NCBI GenBank assembly: GCA_038254545.1
Contig: JBBSGB010000008.1
Location: forward strand, 1 to 64,000
Reading direction: 5' to 3'
Length of the DNA stretch: 64,000 bases
Source: CAHJXF01 sp038254545
GTDB taxonomy: Bacteria; Pseudomonadota; Gammaproteobacteria; Burkholderiales; Burkholderiaceae_D
In this document: positions 9,010 through 17,047 of the stretch, piece after piece
How the letters are laid out: the number at the start of each line of letters is the position of its first letter
Numbering within the stretch: the first letter of the stretch is position 1
Position numbers and translations under genes: made by a program
Notes under the pieces: generated by a model
Seen by the model: the letters and a program-made list of their open reading frames with translations, nothing else
Told to the model about the DNA's origin: nothing
The model's database searches: none

Positions 9010-9156
9010 ATGAAACAACTCGATCAATATGATGTCACGCCAGTTGGCGGAGGCGTCGATCAAAGCAATTCACCTTCACTGACCGGAATTGGTATGCCGG
9101 TCGATTCGCTGCCCATGCCGATTTGTCCGGTAGCAGCACCGCCTGAAACATTTTGA
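9010..9156 (+). CDS. double-glycine leader peptide, short Pro-rich core (putative secreted peptide)
   Basis: 48-aa ORF starting 5 bases after GGAGG (9000-9004). The first 15 residues (MKQLDQYDVTPVGGG) fit the canonical double-glycine leader in register: Leu at -12, acidic Asp at -8, Val at -7, Val at -4 and Gly-Gly at -2/-1. Cleavage after Gly15 would release a 33-residue core rich in Pro with a single Cys (residue 39, in MPICPVAAPP). It lies between the HlyD adaptor and the C39 transporter. I do not recognise the core. It could be a small microcin or a signalling peptide. Confidence 0.7.
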   Translation: MKQLDQYDVTPVGGGVDQSNSPSLTGIGMPVDSLPMPICPVAAPPETF

Positions 9157-9254
9157 AGACAACTTCGCGCTCAGATTCTGGAGGCGCAATCCGACGCATT
9201 CTCGACACCTATTAATTAGGCATATTCTATGCCGTTCGATTTAGGAGAACCTCA

Positions 9255-9536
9255 ATGTATATACTTTCAACTGACAATAGGAAAGAAATTTCTGGTGGCG
9301 CGAATGCGACTGAACAAACGGGGTGTGCTCTCGCAACGGTAGCTGTTATTTCAGTGGCGCTCATTCCCGAGACTGGTGGCCTTTCTGCGATTTTGGCGCT
9401 CGGCGCCGGTTTGGGTGGCGCGCTAGTGTGCGTCGGCGGGCAGGAAGGCGGGACTGGAGGCTCGGGATCGGGAAGCGGAGGACAAGGTGGCGTCGATGCG
9501 ATGGGTAATCGTACTGGATACGATGAGGAGGAGTGA
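9255..9536 (+). CDS. double-glycine bacteriocin/microcin-like precursor
   Basis: 93-aa ORF with AGGAGA 6 bases before the ATG. The leader MYILSTDNRKEISGG has Leu at -12, Ile at -4 and Gly-Gly at -2/-1, again exactly 15 residues. The predicted 78-residue core has a hydrophobic stretch of about 45 residues (ALATVAVISVALIPETGG, then LSAILALGAGLGGALV). Two cysteines (24 and 59) flank it and could form one disulfide. A Gly/Ser-rich linker (61-79) and an acidic tail (YDEEE) follow. This composition resembles class II microcins and class IIb bacteriocins. The region is AT-richer than its surroundings, suggesting transfer. Confidence 0.8.
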   Translation: MYILSTDNRKEISGGANATEQTGCALATVAVISVALIPETGGLSAILALGAGLGGALVCVGGQEGGTGGSGSGSGGQGGVDAMGNRTGYDEEE

Positions 9537-9674
9537 CCCCGACGATTCAGAATCGGAACCCTCTCGCCATTGATTGCACAAACGCAATCGCCGGCGCGGC
9601 CACCAGGGATAAAAACGCGGAAATTTCTCAAACTGGGTGATTTTGTAGAACGGAAATCAAAACGAGTATCTCAA

Positions 9675-9851
9675 ATGACAGCACATTATTTTCCGGTGAT
9701 TCTGCTAGCTGTAGCGGCAATATTGATGGGGCAGACGGGGGCAAAGCTGAAGCGTGGACAAGCCAATTTCTTCGGCTGTGATCGGCGTGTCGTTTATTTC
9801 TCGTTAAGCGCTGCTTTTGTCATCTGCGCAATAATATATTTGCTTCTTTAG
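9675..9851 (+). CDS. small two-helix membrane protein, candidate immunity protein
   Basis: 58-aa ORF starting at ATG 9675. It consists of two hydrophobic helices (FPVILLAVAAILMG and VVYFSLSAAFVICAIIYLLL) joined by a basic loop (KLKRGQANFFGCDRR). Small membrane proteins next to class II microcin genes often provide self-immunity, and this position just after the 93-aa precursor fits. There is no homology that I recognise. The ribosome site is weak (GAG at 9664-9666). A TTG at 9570 would give a 93-aa form, which I consider less likely. Confidence 0.5.
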   Translation: MTAHYFPVILLAVAAILMGQTGAKLKRGQANFFGCDRRVVYFSLSAAFVICAIIYLLL

Positions 9852-10017
9852 GAACGACCAATTGGGCTCCGTGATCGAATCGCCGCAAGGAGGCAGCGCA
9901 AGTTTGCCGACGCAGAAATCGAATTTCGTACGGAAATGCGATGATCTCTAGTGATGTATGTCGAGCTGACGTGTCGGCGAGGTGAATATAACGAAATGTT
10001 TAATCGCTGAGGCAAGA

Positions 10018-10047
10018 GCGAACGGTGGTCTTGGAGACGCCGTTCGC
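10018..10047 (+). other. RNA hairpin ahead of the C39 transporter gene
   Basis: GCGAACGG (10018-10025) pairs perfectly with CCGTTCGC (10040-10047) across a 14-base loop, 32 bases before the transporter ATG. No U-run follows, so it is not an intrinsic terminator. It may be an mRNA stabilising or processing element separating high-level peptide expression from the transporter. The flank 9852-10017 holds no ORF I can support. Confidence 0.35.
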
Positions 10048-10079
10048 CCTGTTCCCCGCCTCGGGCTCCGCCCGTCAAA

Positions 10080-12179
10080 ATGAGGCCTATCCTGCAGTCC
10101 GAAGCGGCCGAATGCGGCCTGGCGTGTCTTGCGATGCTGGTCACCCACCACGGACTGCGCACGGACCTTCGCGCTCTGCGACGCCGCTTCTCGGTGTCCC
10201 TGAAAGGCGCGACGCTCGCCCAAGTGATGCGCCATGCGGAGCAGCTTCGCTTCTCCACCCGCGCCTTGCGCTGCGAACCCGACGAGTTGTCGCAGGTGCA
10301 GTTGCCGTGCGTGCTGCACTGGAACCTCAATCATTTCGTCGTGCTCGAGCGTGTATGCCGCGATGCCATCACGATCGTCGATCCGGCGGTCGGACGCCGA
10401 CGCGTCTCGACGGCTGAGGTGTCACGGCATTTCACGGGCGTCGCGCTCGAACTTTCCCCAACCGGCGAGTTCGTCCCCGCCGATGTCCGCCGCCGTCTGC
10501 GCTTGCGCGACCTGACCGGACGCGTGACCGGCCTCAAGCGCGCGCTCGGCAACATTCTCGCGATCGCGGCCGGCCTCGAAGTGATCGCTCTCGTCAATCC
10601 GATGGTGACGCAGTTCATCGTCGATGGCGCGCTCGTGACCGGCGACCGCGATCTGCTGATCCTCGCGGTGCTCGGCGGAGCTGCCTTGTTGGTGATCGAT
10701 TTCCTGCTGCGCATGGCGCGTGGATGGATCGGATTGCGGATGAACCAGCAACTCGCGGTGCAGTGGACAGCGAATCTGTTCTCGCACTTGCTCCGCTTGC
10801 CGATGAGCTTTTTCGAGAAGCGGCACCTGGGTGACATCACGTCGCGCTTCGGTTCGCTGACATCGATCCGTGGGACCCTGACCAACGGCGCGATCAGCGC
10901 GGCGCTCGATGGCGTGATGGCGTTCGCGACGCTCGCGCTGATGATCGTCTACAGCGCGAAGCTGACGCTCGTGGCTGTCGGCGCGTTGTTGCTGTACGCC
11001 GCAATTCGGTTCATCGCGTATCGGCCGTTTCGTGCCGCCTCGGAAGAGCGCATCGTGCTCGCCGCGAAGGAGAACAGCTTCTTCCTCGAATCGATACGCG
11101 CGGCGTTGCCGCTGAAACTCTACGGCCGCGTGGCCGAGCGCATCGCGCGCTGGGAGAACCTGATGGTCGACGTGCAGAATCGCGACGTGGCCACGCAGAA
11201 GATGAGCCTGTGGTTCGCGTCCGCCAACACGTTGATCTCGGGCGGCGAGGGCATGCTGCTGCTGTATCTCGGCGGCATCGCGGTGCTCGATCGTTCGATG
11301 TCGCTCGGCATGCTGCTCGCGTTCCTCGCCTACAAGAGCCAGTTCGGCGATCGCGCGACCAAGCTGATCGACCTCGCGATCGAAGTGAAGATGCTGGGCC
11401 TGCACGCCGAGCGCCTGGCCGACATCGCGCTCGAACCTCCCGAAGCCGAAGCCCCGATCGAGACCGATACTTCGCGCCTCGCGCCGCGCATCGAAGTTCG
11501 CAAGCTGTCGTTCCGTTATGCGGACGGCGAGCCGTGGGTGCTGCGCGACTTCGACCTCGTCATCGAAGCCGGCGAGTCGGTGGCGATCGTCGGCGCATCG
11601 GGTTGCGGCAAGACGACGCTGTTGAAACTGCTGCTCGGCTTGAACGAGCCCAGCGAAGGCGAGATCCGCATCGGCGCGGCGGGCGCCGCGATTCCGATTC
11701 GCCAACTCGGACCCTCTGCGTATCGCGCGCTGATCGGCACCGTGATGCAGGAAGACGTGTTGCTCTCGGGCTCGCTCGCGGAGAACATCGCGTGCTTCGA
11801 TCCGCACATCGACATGCCGGGCATCGAAGCGGCGGCGCGGCTCGCGGCGGTTCACGACGACATCGTCGCGATGCCGATGGGCTATCAGACGCTGGTGGGC
11901 GAGATGGGGTCGTCGCTGTCGGGTGGGCAGAAGCAGCGTCTCCTGCTCGCTCGCGCCCTCTACAAGAATCCCAGGCTGCTCGCGCTCGACGAGGCGACCA
12001 GCCACCTCGATCTGGACAACGAGCGCAAGGTCAATGCGGCGATCGGGCGCTTGGCGCTCACGCGCATCACGATCGCGCATCGGCCCGAGACGATCGCCGC
12101 GGCCGCGCGCGTCGTGGTGCTCGAGGCAGGCCGCATCGTGCGCGATGTGCGGCTGGCGGTTACTCCCGAGGCCGCCTGA
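10080..12179 (+). CDS. C39-peptidase ABC transporter for double-glycine peptides (RaxB/CvaB type)
   Basis: 699-aa bifunctional exporter. The N-terminal C39 protease domain (1-130) cleaves leaders after Gly-Gly. The catalytic Cys12 is in EAAECGLACL, His85 in LNHFVVLE and Asp101 in IVDPAVG, so the triad is complete. A six-helix ABC domain follows (about 160-440), then the ATPase with Walker A GASGCGKT (505-512), signature LSGGQKQR and Walker B RLLALDEATSHLD. With the HlyD adaptor and the two GG-leader peptides it forms a complete inner-membrane export unit. No clear Shine-Dalgarno precedes the ATG. Confidence 0.95.
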   Translation: MRPILQSEAAECGLACLAMLVTHHGLRTDLRALRRRFSVSLKGATLAQVMRHAEQLRFSTRALRCEPDELSQVQLPCVLHWNLNHFVVLERVCRDAITIVDPAVGRRRVSTAEVSRHFTGVALELSPTGEFVPADVRRRLRLRDLTGRVTGLKRALGNILAIAAGLEVIALVNPMVTQFIVDGALVTGDRDLLILAVLGGAALLVIDFLLRMARGWIGLRMNQQLAVQWTANLFSHLLRLPMSFFEKRHLGDITSRFGSLTSIRGTLTNGAISAALDGVMAFATLALMIVYSAKLTLVAVGALLLYAAIRFIAYRPFRAASEERIVLAAKENSFFLESIRAALPLKLYGRVAERIARWENLMVDVQNRDVATQKMSLWFASANTLISGGEGMLLLYLGGIAVLDRSMSLGMLLAFLAYKSQFGDRATKLIDLAIEVKMLGLHAERLADIALEPPEAEAPIETDTSRLAPRIEVRKLSFRYADGEPWVLRDFDLVIEAGESVAIVGASGCGKTTLLKLLLGLNEPSEGEIRIGAAGAAIPIRQLGPSAYRALIGTVMQEDVLLSGSLAENIACFDPHIDMPGIEAAARLAAVHDDIVAMPMGYQTLVGEMGSSLSGGQKQRLLLARALYKNPRLLALDEATSHLDLDNERKVNAAIGRLALTRITIAHRPETIAAAARVVVLEAGRIVRDVRLAVTPEAA

Positions 12180-12209
12180 TGTTGTGAAGGCCGACCCCGG
12201 GAGCCGCGT

Positions 12210-15200
12210 TCAACTCTCCTCGCGCGCCTGCGGATCGGTCGATGCAACGGCGCCACCGCCGAACGAATCCGCACTCGGCTCGGGAGCCGGCCCCCGACCT
12301 CGTCCGCGCTTTCGCTCCTCTTCCCGCGCTTCACGCGCCGCACGCCGCTCCGCACCTCTGCCGAACCACGCCTTCATCAGCTTCTCCCAGCGATCCAGAT
12401 ACGAATAGATCACCGGTACCACGAGCAGCGAGAGCAAGGTCGATGTCAACACGCCGCCGATGATCGCGCGGCCCATCGGCGCCTGTTGCTCGCTGCCTTC
12501 GCCGAAACCGATCGCGAGCGGCAACATGCCGAACACCATCGCAGCCGTCGTCATCAGGATCGGGCGCAGCCGCACCTGACCTGCATCGAGCAATGCCTCC
12601 GCACGCGACAAGCCTTCGCGCTGCCGCTGGTTCGCGCGGTCCACCAGCAAGATCGCGTTCTTGGTCACCAGGCCCATCAACATGATGAAACCGATCACCG
12701 AGAAGATGTTCAGCGTGGTTCCCGTCAGCAACAACGCGAGCAACACGCCGATCAGCGAGAACGGCAACGCGGCCATGATCGCGATCGGTTGCAGGAGGCT
12801 TGCAAACTGCGACGCGAGGATCAGGTAGATGAACACGATCGCGAGCAGCAGCGCGGCGCCCGCAGCCGCGGCGGACTCGTCCTGCTCTTCCGTTTGACCG
12901 CTGATGTCGAAGCGATAACCCGGCGGCAGCGACTCCTTCTTGGCTTGCACCAGCCGCTTGACGTCCTTGCCCACATCGCCGGCCGGCCGGCCGTTCACGT
13001 TTGCGTAGATCGCCACTCGACGCTGCAGGTCCTGGCGCTTTATCACGTTCGGACTCTCGGATGTCGAGATCGTCGCGACCTGACGCAAGGGCACGAGCTG
13101 CGGCACGGTCATGCCGCCCGCATCGGTCATCGTCTTGCCGGTGGTCAAGAGCAGATCGCCGATGTCCGACGCAATCGTGCGATTGGACTTGGGCAACTGG
13201 ACGTTGACCTCGTAGTTCTGCCCGTCCGGACCGAGCCAGTACGTCACCGTCTCACCGGCCACCAGCGGACGCAGCGCGTTGCCGATCTTCGCCACCGAGA
13301 GGCCCAGGTCGCTTGCGACATCGTTGTTCGGCCTGATCGAGAGCGCGGGCGTGCCCGGCTTCATGCTGGTCTCGAGATCGACGATGCCGGGGATCTTGTT
13401 GATCTGCGCAGCCATCTCGCGCGCGATCTCGTTGAGCTTCTCGACATCGGGCCCGAGGATCGCGATGAAGATCGGCGTGTTGAAGCCGATCGAGACGGTC
13501 ACGCCCGGGATGCGCGCAATGCGATCGCGGATCACCTGCTCGATCTGCTTTTGCGAACGCGTGCGCTTGTCGCGATCGGTCAGCTTCAACTGGATGCGCA
13601 CGCTGTTGCGATCGAAGCCGAAGATGTTCACGTCGGTCGCAACGACTTCGGGAAGATCGGCGAGCGCCGCTTCGACCTGCCGGGTCTTCTGGTCCGCATT
13701 CTCCAGGCTGATGCCGGGCGGCGTGGTCAGGCGCAGGCTGATCCAGCTCTGGTCGACATCGGGAACGAAGTCGGTGCCGATCTTGCCGGATGCGAGCAGC
13801 GCGATCGCGACGACGAACGTGCCGAGCGCCGCCCACAGTACGATGCCGCGCGGCGTGATGGTCATGCGCCTGAGCATCGCGCGCGCCGCGTATTTCTCGC
13901 GGACGAAATGGATCGGCGTCGGACGCGGCAACCAAAGGCGATAGCGCTTCTCGGAAAGCGCCCACCCGAGCAGGCGCCCGTAGACGCGATGCATCCACTG
14001 CACGAAGTGCTCGAAGGCATCGAGAACGATGCGGATCGGCGCGAATCGCAACAGCCGTGACTTCTCGCCCGGGTCGTGCCACAGCGACGACAGCATCGGG
14101 TCGAGCGTGAACGACACGAACAGCGACACCAGCACGGCCGCGGTCACTGTGATGCCGAACGAGAAGAAGAACTTGCCGACCACGCCGCTCATGAACGCGA
14201 CCGGAACGAACACCGCGACGATCGCGAAGGTGGTCGCCATCACCGCCAGGCCGATCTCGTTGGTGCCGTCTTCGGCCGCCTGTCGATGGCCCTTGCCCAT
14301 GCGCTGATGACGCACGATGTTCTCGCGCACCACGATCGCGTCGTCGATCAAGAGACCAATGCATAGCGACAGCGCCATCATCGTCATGAAGTTCAGAGTG
14401 AAGCCGAAGGCATACAGCACGATGAAGGTCGACATCACCGCGATCGGCAGGGTCAGGCCGGTGATGATGGTCGAGCGCCAACTGCGCAGGAACAGGAACA
14501 CGATCAGCACCGTCAGCAGGCCGCCTTCGATCAAGGTCTTCTTGACGTTGTCGAGCGAGCGCTTGACCCAGTCCGAACTGGCGTACAGCTCGCGGATCTC
14601 GACGCCGGGCGGCAGGCGCTTGGTGAGGTCGGCGACCGCTTTCTTCACGGCCTCGCCGGTCTCGACGATGTTGGCGTCCTGGATCTTGTAGACCTGCAGC
14701 GAGAGCGCCGGTTGGCCGTCGTTGCGCCCGATCGATTGCGCTTCCTTCTCGCCATCGACGATATCGGCGACCTGTCCGAGATAGACCGGCGCATCGCCCA
14801 CGCCGGACGAGCCGAGCGCGCTGATGCCGATGTTGCCGCCGCGGCGCGCGACGATGATGCGCGCGAACTGATCGACGCTCTTCATCTTGCCTTCGACGCG
14901 CACCAGCGACTCGTTGCGCGCGTTGCTGATCAGGCCCGCAGGCACGTCCTGGTTGGCCTGGCGGATCGCATCCATCACCTGGTCGATGCCGATGCCGTAG
15001 GCGGCGAGGCGATCGGGCTTGATGCGGATCTGCACCTGGCGCGCGGTGCCGCCGCCGTAGTCGACGCGGCCCACGCCCGGGGCTTTCTGGATCTCCTTGA
15101 CGATCACCTGGTCGGTCAGGGTCGTGAGGTCGCGAAGACTCCGCGGTGCGGGGCCGGGCAGCGCGCGCACCGACAGCGACATCACCGGTTGCTCGTTCTC

Positions 15201-15599
15201 CTGGTCGGCGCGATTGATCAGCGGCTCCTTCGCGTCGCGCGGAAAGGTCGGCCGGATCTGGCCGATGCGGTCGCGCAGATCCTGCGTCGCCTTCGGGACA
15301 TTCGCGCTGAGCTGGAACTCGATATAGCTCTGCGAGATGCCTTCCCACGAGTTCGAGCGTATGCGCTTGATGCCCGAGACCGTGTTGACCGCGTTCTCGA
15401 TCGGCTTGGTGATGTCGTTCTCGACCGCCTCGGGCGATGCGCCCGGGTAGAGCACGGTGATCGTGAAGACCGGGTACGAGATGTCGGGCAACTGCTCGAC
15501 GCCCAGGCGGTTGTACGAGACGACGCCGAGCACGACGAGCGCGACCATCACCATGCTCGCGAACACCGGATTGCGGATCGAGACCTTGGTCATCCACAT
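12210..15599 (-). CDS. RND multidrug efflux permease (AcrB/HAE1 family)
   Basis: 1129-aa inner-membrane proton antiporter. The conserved TM4 pair is in GLLIDDAIVVREN and the TM10 Lys in LMGLVTKNAILLVD, so proton relay residues are intact. It is about 80 aa longer than AcrB. The extra length lies in the cytoplasmic linker before TM7 (around WLPRPTPIHFVREKYAARA) and in a charged C-terminal tail (ERRAAREAREEERKRGRGRG). The ATG giving MWMTKVS is preceded by AGGGAGA at a suitable distance, and the open frame upstream is not used. It follows the adaptor gene by 44 bases, forming an adaptor-pump operon without an outer-membrane channel. Confidence 0.95.
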   Translation of the reverse strand: MWMTKVSIRNPVFASMVMVALVVLGVVSYNRLGVEQLPDISYPVFTITVLYPGASPEAVENDITKPIENAVNTVSGIKRIRSNSWEGISQSYIEFQLSANVPKATQDLRDRIGQIRPTFPRDAKEPLINRADQENEQPVMSLSVRALPGPAPRSLRDLTTLTDQVIVKEIQKAPGVGRVDYGGGTARQVQIRIKPDRLAAYGIGIDQVMDAIRQANQDVPAGLISNARNESLVRVEGKMKSVDQFARIIVARRGGNIGISALGSSGVGDAPVYLGQVADIVDGEKEAQSIGRNDGQPALSLQVYKIQDANIVETGEAVKKAVADLTKRLPPGVEIRELYASSDWVKRSLDNVKKTLIEGGLLTVLIVFLFLRSWRSTIITGLTLPIAVMSTFIVLYAFGFTLNFMTMMALSLCIGLLIDDAIVVRENIVRHQRMGKGHRQAAEDGTNEIGLAVMATTFAIVAVFVPVAFMSGVVGKFFFSFGITVTAAVLVSLFVSFTLDPMLSSLWHDPGEKSRLLRFAPIRIVLDAFEHFVQWMHRVYGRLLGWALSEKRYRLWLPRPTPIHFVREKYAARAMLRRMTITPRGIVLWAALGTFVVAIALLASGKIGTDFVPDVDQSWISLRLTTPPGISLENADQKTRQVEAALADLPEVVATDVNIFGFDRNSVRIQLKLTDRDKRTRSQKQIEQVIRDRIARIPGVTVSIGFNTPIFIAILGPDVEKLNEIAREMAAQINKIPGIVDLETSMKPGTPALSIRPNNDVASDLGLSVAKIGNALRPLVAGETVTYWLGPDGQNYEVNVQLPKSNRTIASDIGDLLLTTGKTMTDAGGMTVPQLVPLRQVATISTSESPNVIKRQDLQRRVAIYANVNGRPAGDVGKDVKRLVQAKKESLPPGYRFDISGQTEEQDESAAAAGAALLLAIVFIYLILASQFASLLQPIAIMAALPFSLIGVLLALLLTGTTLNIFSVIGFIMLMGLVTKNAILLVDRANQRQREGLSRAEALLDAGQVRLRPILMTTAAMVFGMLPLAIGFGEGSEQQAPMGRAIIGGVLTSTLLSLLVVPVIYSYLDRWEKLMKAWFGRGAERRAAREAREEERKRGRGRGPAPEPSADSFGGGAVASTDPQAREES

Positions 15600-15643
15600 A
15601 TTGTTTTTCTCCCTGCCTGTTCCCCCTTGATGGGGAAGGCGTC

Positions 15644-16807
15644 TTATTTCGCCGCTACCGGCGCGGGTGTCGATGCAGCGCCGGTCTTCGCGATCGCTTC
15701 TGCGCCTTCCTTGAGGCTGTCGAACTTGCTGGCGAGGATCGGCGTGTTGGCCGGCACGCCGGACTTGACCTCGACCATGCCGCTGGCGTCGTCGCGCACG
15801 CCCAGCACGATGGTGCGGCGTGCGAGCTTGCCGCCCTCGATCGTCCACACCACCGGCTGACCCGCGTCGCTCTGGATCGCGGTCGCCGGCAACGCGGGCC
15901 TGGGCTGTGCCGCGGCAAGGCGGATCGTCCCGTTGGCGAACATGCCGCTCTTCAACACGTGATCCTGATTGGGCACGGTTAGGAAGACTACGATCGAACG
16001 CGTGCCCGGCTCGGTCGCCGGGTTGATGCGGCTGATGGTGGCGTCGAACGCGCGCTCGGGCATGCCGTCGACGCCGAGCGTCGCCCGCATGCCGTTCTGG
16101 AGCGCGCCGACTTCGCCGGCCGGCACGATCGCCTGCAGCTCGATCGAGTCGAGATCGACGATCGAGAACAACGGCGCATCGACCTGGGTCTTTTCGCCCA
16201 CCTGCACGTACTTCTTCGCGACGATGCCGGTGATCGGCGCGGTCACGGTTGCATCGCGCAGCGCCTTCTGCGCGAGTCGCACCTGCGCCTCGGCCGCCTC
16301 GAGCGTCGAGCGATTGGCCGATGAAAGGCTCGCGACGTTGTCGAAGGCGTTCTGCGAGATGAACTTCCTTTCGAGCAGCGACTGATTGGTGACGCGATTC
16401 TTCTCGGCGATCTCGTATTGCGCGCGGCTCGCGTCGCGCGCGCCGGTGCTTTGATCGAGGCGGGCCGCGAGGTCGAGCGTGTCGAGTCTGGCGATCACCT
16501 GCCCGGCATGCACGCGATCGCCTTCGCGAACCAGGATGCTGCGCACTTCGACGGCGACCTTGGCCTTGACGAGGGTCTGGTTGACCGCGACTAGGCTGCC
16601 CGAGACGGGCAGCGAGCGCGCCACCGGCTGGCTGGAGATCATGGTCAGGTCGCCCGCCGAGAATTCGAGCGGCGGGGCGGCCTTCTTGGTCATGGCGGCC
16701 TTCGAATCACCACCACGACCGGGAATGAAAACCGCCGCACCGCCTCCCACGACGACGACGACGGCAGTAACGATCCAGAAACGACGAGAGCGCAAAAAGC
16801 GGGGCAT
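15644..16807 (-). CDS. RND efflux periplasmic adaptor (membrane fusion protein)
   Basis: 387-aa adaptor. It has an N-terminal membrane anchor (FWIVTAVVVVVGGGAAVFI), a lipoyl-like domain (VEVRSILVREGDRVHAGQVI), an alpha-hairpin (about 120-180), the second lipoyl half (ATVTAPITGIVAKKYVQVG) and a beta-barrel/MP domain. It is the first gene of the two-gene efflux operon with the downstream permease. The upstream 240-base gap to hppD must hold divergent promoters, but I see no clear hexamers there. Confidence 0.93.
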   Translation of the reverse strand: MPRFLRSRRFWIVTAVVVVVGGGAAVFIPGRGGDSKAAMTKKAAPPLEFSAGDLTMISSQPVARSLPVSGSLVAVNQTLVKAKVAVEVRSILVREGDRVHAGQVIARLDTLDLAARLDQSTGARDASRAQYEIAEKNRVTNQSLLERKFISQNAFDNVASLSSANRSTLEAAEAQVRLAQKALRDATVTAPITGIVAKKYVQVGEKTQVDAPLFSIVDLDSIELQAIVPAGEVGALQNGMRATLGVDGMPERAFDATISRINPATEPGTRSIVVFLTVPNQDHVLKSGMFANGTIRLAAAQPRPALPATAIQSDAGQPVVWTIEGGKLARRTIVLGVRDDASGMVEVKSGVPANTPILASKFDSLKEGAEAIAKTGAASTPAPVAAK

Positions 16808-17047
16808 GTAGGGAACCGGTGAACTCGGGCAGTGGGCCGTTCGGGGACCGTCTATGCGGTTTGGCGACGAACTGGCGCAAACAAGAGCCGGATTGTACGA
16901 ATGCGCCGCGACCACCGCCACCGCACATCGACAGAATGCGCGCGGATGCGATGAAATGCCATAGTCGCCGGATGGCCGGGGCGCCCGGCAACCGGACGCA
17001 CGTAAACTCTCTTCCGTAATCGATCAGGATCGATCAAGGAGTCACAA

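Noticed and set aside
8916..9032. 38-aa ORF containing a Gly-Gly, overlapping the first leader peptide gene
   Set aside because: Its residues around Gly-Gly do not fit the leader consensus at -12, -8 and -7, and only 8 residues would follow; kept as a weak possibility only.
9227..9631. Pro/Cys-rich minus-strand ORF across the 93-aa precursor
   Set aside because: Antisense of the Gly/Ser-rich precursor; no ribosome site and no family.
13252..15597. 781-codon open frame inside the RND permease gene, same strand, other frame
   Set aside because: Arg-rich translation without any domain; the RND protein explains the stretch fully.
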